Positions 37,681-48,500 of a stretch of 64,000 nucleotides of DNA are shown piece by piece; position 1 is the stretch's first letter, and each line of letters starts with the position of its first letter. The notes under the pieces are model-generated. The model worked only from the letters and a program-made list of their open reading frames with translations, was not told the origin of the DNA and made no database searches. The DNA is from Aptenodytes patagonicus (Eukaryota; Chordata; Aves; Sphenisciformes; Spheniscidae): contig NC_134949.1 in assembly GCF_965638725.1 (NCBI RefSeq), forward strand, positions 48,078,151 to 48,142,150, written 5' to 3'. The position numbers and the translations under genes were made by a program.

Positions 37681-37707
37681 TGTGTGTGTGCGCGCATGCG
37701 TGTGTGT
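37681..37707. repeat. Alternating purine-pyrimidine (TG/CG) microsatellite
   Basis: (TG)5 followed by CGCGCATGCG and then (TG)3. The strict purine-pyrimidine alternation over 27 bp makes it a candidate for Z-DNA and for length variation. Confidence 0.85.
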
Positions 37708-38828
37708 ATTCCTCAAATAAGAAAAAGCTCTGATCAGAGATTAACTGAAGATAACTATTCAATTTCATGGGAACTTTCTGCAATGAAGGAAATCCACATT
37801 TTAAAATACCTTCATGAAAACACAAGAATGTTTATTCTCTCTCTTCCTTTCTGGGACAATGACAGTGGCCAAGTGTATACCAGAATAAGGAAAATCTTGA
37901 ATTAAAAATATTCAGTGAAGGAATATATAATGAGTTTATTGTGTTTACAGAACTAGATTACATCCACCAGGCTGTTTGGTAAGTCGGAATTATCTTTCCC
38001 TCACAAAATTATATTTTCAAGGAAGTAGACACAGAAGAATATTTCCTCAAAAGCTGCCTAATTAAAAAAGTGACAGCTTTGGTTAGAAATAACTCTGCAA
38101 ACATGAAAAACAAAAAAGGCTGTGCCAAAACAAATATCCAAATTAAAGATTTAAGATAAGCTTTCAAGTTACCAGTATGATCTGATTGTGCCTACACAGA
38201 AGAAATGAGCATTCTACTGCCACAGAAAAACAGATAAAAACAGAGGTTAGAAAGCAGTGATTGTGGATATAGAGAATAGCCATACACTAACTAAAAATTA
38301 AATTAAAACAGATTTTTAAGAAAACTTAATAATGTGTCATGTATAATGATGTCAAAAGACAACAAAGTCAAATTAAAAATTAGTAAATGTCAAAGTTAAG
38401 ATTATACAAACCACCACAATTTGCCGCCTTACTATGTATGCTTGATGATTGCTCCTTGAATACTAGTTACATGATTTCTTTCTCTTTACCTCTCCCAGCT
38501 GAAGTACAGGATAGACAGTTTTAACAGAACGTTAGGGTTTGGTTTTATGTTCATTCTTGAACTTATGATCATAGTTGCTGCATATCACTAAGATGTCTCT
38601 CTCAGAAGGTAATTATCCTCATGAACATTTTTGTTGTAACCACCGTGGCATAGAAACACTACACATTTAATAAATGTATATCTAAGCAAAGGATACAACA
38701 ATATTTTATAATATTTTTAACATTACTGTACACATCTTAGATTCTCCACAAATATGTGTTTTCACTATATACATAGGGAGTGCTTTGCACTCTGCCATAC
38801 TGTTCCCTTGCCTCTCTCTTCTCCTGTT

Positions 38829-38842
38829 CCCCCCCCCCCCCC
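38829..38842. repeat. C14 homopolymer
   Basis: Fourteen consecutive C, followed about 100 bp later by a C10 run (38944-38953). These are unusual in such AT-rich DNA. Confidence 0.95.
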
Positions 38843-41744
38843 TGCCGCCAACCGTGTGATTGCCTCTTCTTACACTGGATATGGAACTTACCTTACTGCA
38901 ATCCAGTTCAGGTGGCTAAGTGGAACAAAGACATAAGGTGATTCCCCCCCCCCGATTGGTTTTCTGTTGTGACTTGAACCCCCTTATCATGTGATCAGAT
39001 GAGCACCAAAAGTGCTTGATGGAAAATTCTTCATTGAATTCTGCATGTAACAATCACCTTTAACTCTCTGTATACATACATGCATGCATATTAAGATTTT
39101 TATGTTTTATCTATATATATATATTTGTATATGAATGCACATATTACATCTGGTACATGCAAATAATCAACACATAAAACCCTCAGATCATCACAACAGC
39201 AAAGCAAATCTCAAGAAAGTTTTGTCTCTGTTTACGTATCAAAACTTCACAGTGCTCTTAATGAAAAATATAAATAACACTTTCTGGTTTGAAATGGAAA
39301 GAGGTGACAAATACCCCACGGAATTTTCTGTGCAATAAAAATAGTAATTTTAACCTGAGATCTATTTACTAGTTAAATGAAAGTCTATCACTGCATTATT
39401 TGAACATTGTAGATATGAAATGGTGAAGCAGCATTATTTTGAAGATAAAGAGAAATATTTAGTTATGCAGCTATTTCAAGCCATTGAGGCAATCTCATTA
39501 TTTTCATCCTGGCTCTGTAATCTGTACCCATGATATCAAATCTTAAATTTAAAAAAAAATCAACATTCTTATTACTTTAGCTTGTGACTCTCAAGTTGCA
39601 GAACACTGTTTAGGAGGAAAAAAAATCAATTTTGAGTCACAATTAACAGAAGTGAGTTCAACAAGGTTGGATTATAGACCTGCAAAATCTCCAGAGCAGC
39701 TGGATAACATTTTATTGCATATGAATGTTTCTTAACTTTGCAAATATACTATCTGACATGAGTTTTCAACCTTCAGAAATGTTACATCCATTAAATTGTT
39801 TGATTTTACCAATAAGGAAGCACTGGCTCCATTATTGTTTTTAAATAAACTATTATAGGATTATTCATTATTTATAGATATTTTACCTGTAACTGGAAGT
39901 TTTTATGCCTAATACAGTGGGTTATCTATTTCAAAAAATGCTGAGATTTAGCAACAGTACAAGTGCATGCACAAATGGGCAATTAATAAAAAGGGAAATT
40001 TATAGTCTTCATGTAATTCAGAAGCCCCCTGCTATGATGTCCTGTACCTTAGCCTTTCCCTCCCTCCTTTTTGTACCTCTTCTAAATCTCGTTTTCCTTG
40101 TCTCAGTAAGCAATTTTTTGTGGGTTACAGAGACACATTTTAAGGACCTGTAAGGACTTGTTCTTCTAGAAGAGCAAAGGGGGAGGAGAGCGAGAGCAGA
40201 GGAGCTGTCTCTGGTGTGTGTTGTACACGTGGGCATCTTAAAGGGAAACCCATGTTATACACCAGAAAAATCACACTCAGAGTATTATTTAAAAGCACCC
40301 CCAGCAGCCAAAATATCAGCACACAAAAAATAGCTCCATTAACACACAAAGTACCACCATAGCTGGTCAGCCATCCTGAAGGCAGATTGGCAACATCTAG
40401 AAGATGGGGTCATGAGCTATGAACAACAAATATTTTCATGTATTTATTAATGCTGTCATTGCTCCAGTCTAAAGAAACAAAAGTAAAGTCAATGACAGAT
40501 CTTTTTCTCCATCTAAATTCATGTTCATTTTCTGCATTCCCAACGTATTTGACTGCTTTATTTTAAAGTGTTAGATTTACTATGTAAATTTGGATTCAGT
40601 TTGGTTTTGTGAGAGCAGCAGTCTGTAAGCCATTATAATACCTGTAATGCATTCTTGTTTGTTTCCACCTTGTCATGCACAGAGATCAAGACCACTTTCA
40701 GATGAAAAAATTGGTAGAAAGCATCGATTTTGAATGCAGAATTTATTGTTAAATGCAGCTTGTTGAAGAGCTATAAATTTTCACTAAAGGCTACTCAAGT
40801 CATGCCTAAAGGTACAGTTTTGACAAAAAGTGAATCAAGAGAACCTGTCATTGAACTGAAATATAAACAGCACCAAAAGACATAATCTAAAAAAAAAAAA
40901 AAGAGAAAGGATTTGCTCATATACAATTGGACCAATAAATCTAAACACATTCAGTTAATGAGTTTCTAAAGGGAAGACATTAATGTAAATCTAAACTTTC
41001 TAGAATTTCAGGATGAGAGAAGAGGGCAGTCTTTCAGTTTTCCTCAGCTGTACTTAAAAACTGTGTTTTCTGTTGAAGACACTGCACTTTATTACTAGCT
41101 TGCTATATTATTAACAGAATAATCTTTTAATATGTTTAAAGCCAGAAATTCTGTCAGCACAGTAATTACAAGGATCTTACTTATTCCAAACAACATTGTA
41201 GGTCACGGGACAAAATGTGAATTTATTATTCCAAAGACATAAAAATCCTGATTTGTTTTATGTAAAAAAGGGTATCGACAACACTCAGGAAGTTCACAAA
41301 GTGTACTTCCCCTATGCACCCATGTAATAGAACAATGGAATAATTTAAAGTGGCACCAATTCAAATAATCAACCAGAATATAATATATTTGCTGTTCAGT
41401 GAAGGACCTTTTCACAGATTTCTTCTCTACTTAGATTTCATTCATTTGGGCTTATTAGCTATATACTGTCATAAGGCAAGAGCGCTGAATAGAATTTATG
41501 AAGCTGATTACCAGACGCTTTAAAAGTCACCCAGTCTCTTTTTCACGCATAGGAGAGAATTATTAGCACTAGCATAACTAGCGTATGTTAAGGGATACTC
41601 TATTTTTTGGCTGTGTTACGAAAGGCAGCCTCTGAACACCAACCACTTTAAAAGTAATTCATATTTGATAAAGCTTGACACAAAAAAAAAAGTAGCTAAC
41701 TTATTATTTTTAGCTTTTTTATGTTATATAAACACTATCAGCGA

Positions 41745-41750
41745 GTCTCT

Positions 41751-41789
<39 letters not shown>

Positions 41790-41818
41790 AGTTGGTGGTT
41801 CGAGCCCACCCAGGGACG
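41745..41818 (+). tRNA. tRNA-Asn (anticodon GTT), fused to a CR1 body
   Basis: This 74-nt unit folds as a complete cloverleaf. The 7-bp acceptor stem pairs GTCTCTG with CAGGGAC, including one G-U pair, and G is the discriminator base. The D-arm region reads GCGCAATCGGTTAGCGC. The anticodon stem TTCGG/CCGAA encloses loop CTGTTAA, giving anticodon GTT at 41779-41781, read as asparagine. The T arm is GGTGG-TTCGAGC-CCACC. Both internal pol III promoter boxes are intact (A box TGGCGCAATCGG, B box GGTTCGAGCCC). A TTTTTT terminator lies 9 nt downstream (41828-41833). As I recall the vertebrate sequence, the only difference is one base in the variable loop. No CCA is encoded, so this is not a copy of a mature tRNA. 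It may be a functional gene or the head of a tRNA/CR1 chimeric insertion, because CR1 sequence starts at the terminator. Confidence 0.93.
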
Positions 41819-41827
41819 CAGCACAAC

Positions 41828-41833
41828 TTTTTT
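41828..41833 (+). terminator. Oligo-T pol III terminator at the tRNA/CR1 join
   Basis: Six T in a row, 9 nt after the tRNA discriminator base, fit a standard pol III terminator. CR1 homology starts within or immediately after this tract: the sister copy at 30.6 kb shares TTCAGCCACAACAACCCCAT. The last two T may therefore belong to either part. Confidence 0.8.
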
Positions 41834-42574
41834 CAGCCACAACAACCCCATGCAGTGCTACAGGCTTGGGGAAGAGTGGCTGGAAAGCTGCCTGGCAGAG
41901 AAGGACCTGGGGGTGCTGGTCGACAGCCGGCTGAACATGAGCCGGCAGTGTGCCCAGGCGGCCAAGAAGGCCAATGGCATCCTGGCCTGTATCAGCAATA
42001 GTGTGGCCAGCAGGAGCAGGGAACTGATCGTGCCCCTGTACTCGGCCCTGGTGAGGCCGCACCTCGAATACTGTGTTCAGTTTTGGGCCCCTCACTACAA
42101 GAAGGACGTCGAGGTGCTGGAGCGTGTCCAGAGAAGGGCAACGAGGCTGGTGAGGGGTCTGGAGAACAAGTCTTATGAGGAGCAGCTGAGGGAACTGGGG
42201 TTGTTTAGCCTGCAGAAAAGGAGGCTGAGGGGAGACCTCATCGCTCTCTACAACTACCTGAAAGGAGGTTGTAGCGAGGTGGGTGTCGGTCTCTTCTCCC
42301 AAGTAACTAGCGGTAGGACGAGAGGAAATGGCCTCAAGTTGCGCCAGGGGAGGTTTAGATTGGACATGAGGAAAAATTTCTTTACTGAAAGAGTGGTGAA
42401 ACATTGGACCAGGCTGCCCAGGGAAGTGGTGGAGTCCCCATCCCTGGAGGTATTTAAAAGACGTGTAGATGAGGCACTTAAGGACATGGTTTATTGGGCA
42501 TGGTGGTGTTGGGTTGCTGGTTGGACTCAATGATCTTAGAGGTCTTTTCCAACCTCAATGATTCTATGATTCTA
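41832..42574 (+). mobile_element. CR1 LINE, young 5'-truncated copy joined to the tRNA
   Basis: A plus-strand CR1 copy in the same orientation as the tRNA. It starts at CAGCCACAACAACCCCATGC, inside ORF2, runs through the ORF2 C-terminus (frame 41850-42533, unbroken) and ends with two clean octamers, ATTCTATGATTCTATA, at 42561-42575. By eye it is about 95% identical to the minus-strand copy at 30.6-31.4 kb, which extends about 75 bp further in the 5' direction. The 5' break here coincides with the T tract following the tRNA. There is no long target duplication, though TATA at 41727-41730 (before the tRNA leader) and at the 3' end (about 42572-42575) could be a 4-bp one. Confidence 0.95.
41850..42533 (+). 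pseudogene. CR1 ORF2 C-terminal fragment (227 aa, open frame)
   Basis: This is the end of the CR1 ORF2 polyprotein beyond the reverse-transcriptase catalytic centre. It begins [19 protein letters not shown], which aligns internally with the 232-residue fragment at 30.7-31.4 kb. It continues [76 protein letters not shown] and [18 protein letters not shown]. It has no stop or frameshift. The final residues after [10 protein letters not shown] differ from the sister copy because a base change moved the stop codon downstream. It lacks an endonuclease and palm motif. The apparent start codon is an internal Met, and translation is not expected. Confidence 0.9.
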
Positions 42575-45500
42575 TATTTTATTAGAATTTTCATGCAAAC
42601 TATGAATTAAATGTCTGTGACCTCAGGCCCTTAGATAGAAAAAGACCATGTAATTCATCACCTACCACAAATGTCTTACAGTACTATAAAGAAGATTAAA
42701 AATAAGGTGCAATTTGAACATTTGTCCATTGTTTCACAAGAAATATTTGCTTTACATATTTTTTCTATACCTAGGTCCCTACTGTTACACTGAGATATTA
42801 GTGACTGTCATCTAGCCTTGGCAAAATCATCAATATCAAGAAATAGGCAACACAGTTTATTTAAAGACATCTTACAGTGACTAGTTCAGACTTAATGGTT
42901 CCACTTGTATAAACTGAGGTTTGAAAAGACGATTACCACACTCAATACTTTGGGTATGGATTTACTTTTAAACTGCATCCTCTTGAATGCTTGACTGGGA
43001 AGAAAGGAGCTATTCCTTTGGAATATTGTCATTCAAGCTAACGTACACAAGATATTCCAAAAACTAATGGAATAGAGACCTTTTTCCATGAAAGACTGAA
43101 CAGGCCATTTTTAAATTGGAAAAGTTCTTCAGAAAAAAAAGAAAAAAAAAAAGGAATCAAAACATTTATGAATAGTGGAATTTAGTAGACAGCACACTTA
43201 GTATAAGTATTCTACTATTCTCTTCATACCATATATAACTATTAAAATGGAAAAGAACCTGGGTGCAGAAAAATCCCAATAAGCTGAAACATTTGAACCA
43301 TTCCAGCAAAGTTAAGATTATTGGTTGTCCATTTGAGTTTTTACCCTGCAAATAACTAGTGTAGAAAATCCAGTGGTTCACAGGACTGAAATCTCAACAA
43401 CTATTGCAAAAGAGCTAATAATTTCAATTATTTTTTCCAACTTATAATGCCATGTATTACATTTGCCAATGAGGAAGTCTCTGAAGGTTTAATTATCTAA
43501 ATTTGTGCCTGACTTGAGAGACAAACCAAGAGGTCATTAAATACAAACTAATGAATTAATTACTCTTCAACTTCTTCAAAGCAAAAAAAGAGAATCACCT
43601 ACAGTTCTTTTCTGTTTGTTTACAATGCTTCAACATCAGCCACATATGTGAATTACAAGGAAATCTGAGACAAGAAAATGGTGACTTTTGAGCAAAAAGG
43701 AGGTGTAAGAAGCAAGTAGTAAACTAAAGATATACTTTGGTTTGGTTTTAAATCTTCATGAGTAGTTTTATTTCTTCATGTGGTTCTGGAAAGAATGGAA
43801 GGAAACTAACATTATGTGCTACTGAAAGGATGAATATTTCCTCTATTTCATATCATTTCCAAATAAAGTTTGTTAGACTTATTAAATCAAATTTAAATGA
43901 AATCAAATTAAATTAAAAATCTAAATATTAACCACAGCCTCAATTCCCAAGCCCACTTGGAAAGCTGGATGGATTTTCCTAAGACAAACAGATTCTTGCA
44001 TGGATTGCAAATCTTCATGAAATAAAAAGAATTTCTAGTGAAAGTGTTTCCAGGGTATGGTTATTTTGCAGGTAAATGCAGAAATATAATTCTGATGGGG
44101 GTGTGCATGTGTCTTTGTTGGTTGATTTGCTATAGATCAATTATTTTTAAATATTTTGATGTGCTTCTTCACAAAAACATCCCAATCTTCACCCATTTAT
44201 TTGAGTAAAGATTTTGTTTTTAACATTCCTAATCGTGTTCTTAATGATCTCTGTAGGTAAAAGGTATGTGTTTAAAAGCCATATCTGAAATAAAAAAACA
44301 GAAGGAAAGAGTCAGTACAAACAGCTATTTGAAACTCCAGCACTTGTATTTGTATGTGATAGTGTGTTTATGTGCAAAAGAAGTCTGCTGGTTTAGGTAT
44401 GAGTGCTACACAAGTTCATTTCAATCACATTTAGTTTCTTCATTCTGTTTCATTCTGAAGGAACAAATTCATTCTGATCATTTCATCTATGGCTGAGAAA
44501 ATTGAACTCTAACAGATTGCAGCCCCAGAAGAAATTGCTTGGTGTTAGACCTGCAAGTAATTGTTAAACTCCCACATGCCTCAGGGGAGAAAGCATGTCC
44601 TTGATTAGAAAAACAAGTAGGGGGAGGGAGGGGATGAGAGAAACTATGCTTGTACTTAATGGGTATGGTAGCATTGTGTATTAAATGCTCTGGACAACTA
44701 AGTAATATTTTCTATTTTTAACTAGAATATTAATTCATATTTAAAGTAAATATTAATATTTAGAGCTTGTACTTTTTTCATACTGAAAGGTAGATATTCT
44801 TTTAATACAAAATGTGCTGTTAGTGAGCAGATAAACACACAATGCTAAGACACCTACTTCTATTCATTCTTATTCTCATTAAATTATATACTTCTGACAA
44901 CTCAGCAGTGAAGACAAGTTTAGTTGTTCTCTCCTGAAAAAAAATATATTGCTGAAAATTCAATCCATGGTAACAAGAACATTTTTATGGTTTCTAAGAT
45001 TGCAAAGCATATGATTATTGAAACTTGTGTGAAGGAGAACATTTTTCATATTTCTGATTATATTCCAAGTGAGACTCATTTACACACCAGTCAGCATGAA
45101 TGACAGAAGGAGAGTTGCAAAGGCCTAAATACATTCAAGACTCAAGATTTGTATGGGATCTTTCTTTGAACACAAAACTGTAAGTGATGTGTATACTGTG
45201 GCCATAATGATTTTTAGTTAATTAAAGGTATTTAGTGTTCATATTTGAAGATGGAAACAGTGCAATTATACTAGATCCCTAGAAATCTTTGTTGCTATTG
45301 AACAGAAGATATATAGCATAAATATTCTTGAACTTTCAGACTTTGACAAGTTAAACATGTGGGCAGAAGAGGAAGTAAATTTATGGGCTAGAGTTCCACC
45401 TAGCTTAGAAAGCTTCAAATAGTAACAGATGAAGCTCCTCTCAAAGCTAAGGAAGACTCTCTTTTTTCAATTTTTTTTTCCCCTAGATCACTAAATCATT

Positions 45501-48500
45501 GAGATTATATGCTAAATCATAGCATTGAGAAACTGCTATGTAGTAGTCCTCAGAGGAACCTGAGATTTAGGTTTGGGAAACCTAGAACATTTATTTCTAA
45601 TAATCTCCCTGTAGATTCCAAGCTTCTGACCCACACTTGTTTGGGATAATTAACTATCACACTCATCTAAGCAGCAGGAATTTAAATCTATCAAGTTTTC
45701 AAGCTTGACCCATGGCCTCTATTTTTCAGAAAAGTGTCTTAAGAGCCAAGTTACTCTAGATAGGGGACTTTCTTTAGCTCCAGGCTGCACTACTGTGAAT
45801 CAAAATTAATAGGAGCTTGACACTAAGATCTAATAGAAAGGGGAGCCCTTTAGCATTGGGAAAGCCCGATTTCTTTTCTTACATTCAGGGACTGACTGTA
45901 TGTTTTTCAAGCAAAAGTTAGAGGACAGAAGCGTATCCACATAAGAAGGAATCAAAGGATTTCCATTCTCAGAAGAAACCTTCCCAGATTAATGCAGATA
46001 CAGGGTGTCTATTGTTTATTCTCTCTCTAGCCTTATTACATCATGACTCACCTTCAGAAGAGTGACTCCATTTCATACTTCCTTGTAACCTGGTGGAAAG
46101 GATATTTTCTAGTAGAGCAACAACAAATGGGCTGAACCTCCATAAGTTCATTGAAAGCCAAAAGCCTGGACATCTCACTACCAAGACCACATATGAATTA
46201 AAAAAAATTATGTAAAGAAAAAAAGCACACTCTTTCTTTTGTTACATGTTTACCTGTAAAAGGAATTTTCTGAGTCAATTCAGTAAATTGAAATATATTG
46301 CTCTTATCAGCTAATTCTCTGCAGTTTGTAGCTCAGCAAAAGTCTTCAGTCCTTTTCTTTCCTTTTGTCTTATACAGTGACCCAGTGGCAGGCAGACTTA
46401 CCTCTTGGAATACTCTATAGCTCGTTAATGAGGATAAGAACACCCAAGAATAACCCCATCAAGCCACCTGGGATCCTTATATAATCAATATGAAGGAAGA
46501 TGTAGATGTTTAAACACCTGCTGTAAATTTCCATTGTTCCCAATGTTTTATCCTTTGAAAATTTATCTCTGCATATTTATCACCTCAGATACGGGTAATT
46601 ATTTTACTCTTATTGTATTTTAGGAAATCCTTCTTACTCCATTAAATTTTTAAGTTTTTCTCTTTCTTAAAGGAGGGCACCCAGCACTGAAAAAAGGTAG
46701 GCAACAGTATTAATAAGTCATAGTTTGATGTCAGTTGGTTCTCAAATAAGAAATTCTCAAAAAGCTAGTTGAGAATAAGTAAAGATATTTAAAATGATGG
46801 GCCAAATTTGCATGATAGTTTCAGATCAAATGAAAAAAAAAAGTTTGCTTGGAACTTGTAAGAAAAGTAGTAAGAAAAGGCTTCATGAATTGGAGGGTAC
46901 AGTATGAAGACACTGTTTATTGGAATCTGTAAATTCTTCCACTGCTTAAAAAAAGCACACCCCATTGTTCATTTCACACAGACTTCTCATTGATGCATCC
47001 CACTGAGTTTGTTTTTTTTAAATAATGCATATATTAACTTGCATATATTTAGACAAATATTTCAGTAGGATTCAGACCCAGTTATTCTTCCATATGACTG
47101 CCATATTCAGTGAACTACAGGGTCATTGCAACATTTTCCTGTCTGTAGTGCAAAAAAATAATTATACAAGTTAGAATGGATGCATTTTAACAAGAAGGAC
47201 TGTAACATTTTTTTTTTCCAGGAATATACAGTAGAGCTTTTATTTGAGAGGCACAGATGCAGCTTCATGTTAGCAAAAGAAAATTAAAAGGAAAGGTTTC
47301 CCCTTTTGTGAAGCATATGTTATTGTTGCTGAGCTACTGGATACAAGGAAAACACATTTTTCTCTTCTAGTTTTGTGAATTTTTGTTTCTTTTGCTACTT
47401 TTATCAGTCCAGGGTATTAAGGTAATCAAACCAAGAAAAAAGAATATTTAATAACTTAGAGAAATTGTTATTAACAATCTCCCTCTCTGCTAAATAATTT
47501 GTTAGCATGCCAAGCCACATTTTAAAAAGTTTTGATTTTTGGTATCCCAAAATACCTGACGTTGTTTTCAGGAGAAAAGTTATTAGCAAGTCAAGTACAG
47601 CATAGCTAGGCTCTAATATATCCTAAAATTGTAGAGTGGGACTGTATTGATCCATTTTAGTGTAACAAAAAAGGACCGATCTAAAAAATTCTAATTATAG
47701 GTATTGCAGTCATGAAATCAATAGCATGTTCATTTGCAAATAGCTGGAAGTATTCAAGTGTTTCTCAGAATTCATGGGGTTAAGCACAGTACTCCTATTC
47801 TAGAATTTTTTCTAACATTGACATTACTCACAGAGTTAAGAAAAGAGCACCACAGATGAGAAGTATAATTTGTTTACTGTACTTGTTTTCATTTCTCTGA
47901 ATCTATCAAGCACGTAAGACAAGAGGCATCAAATAAAGTAAAGCTATTAGTAAATGAACAAAAACTACCTGTTTCTAACCATTATGCTGTTAGGAAACTA
48001 ATGAAAAATACATTAAGGCACCAATAAACAACTAGGGTTCATTAAGACAAAAAAAAAACCAAAATTGGAAGTCACTTCATGAGAACATTGAAAACTAACC
48101 TCTTCTATTATCATTGCAAACTAATCTTAAAGCATTTATACTACCTTCCCTGCCATTTTGAAGGATTAATCATAATATGAAATGGCTTCAGACCTGCCAC
48201 TCACTCTTCCAGGTATAAGTCCAAGGTAACATCTGTAATTTTAAGTTCTTGAAAATTACTGTGGTTTGAGTTGTTATAAGTATATTGTATTGCCAATAGC
48301 CTTTGAAACGCCACTTAAAATAGCTATTTAAATATTGGCAGCCTATGTCTGCATATATTTATAATTAGATGTATTTACCTTGTTAAAACCTAGGAAAATT
48401 ACAACTTTCTGAATAGAAAAGTTAATACAGTGAATGCACTTACTTAACATTAAATTCTTTGGGTATTTAATAATAACACAAGTAAAAAAACAACAGCTCT

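Larger units (their letters stand above)
36216..41744. other. AT-rich unique stretch, simple repeats only
   Basis: About 5.5 kb without a supportable gene. It holds a TG/CG alternating tract at 37681-37707, a C14 run at 38829-38842, a C10 run at 38944-38953 and a short (TA)n at about 39110-39123. The open frames (up to 90 codons) have no recognised domains. The first few hundred bases may be further remains of the old CR1. Confidence 0.5.

Noticed and set aside
41724..42530. 268-codon minus-strand open frame
   Set aside because: It is antisense to the CR1 ORF2 C-terminus and reads through the tRNA. CR1 antisense frames are regularly open, and the minus frames at 42254-42487 and the plus frames over the minus-strand CR1s show the same effect.
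46660..46700. GGGCACCCAGCACTGA as a possible old CR1 piece
   Set aside because: Only one short block resembles CR1, with no second block in order nearby, unlike 35.6-36.2 kb.
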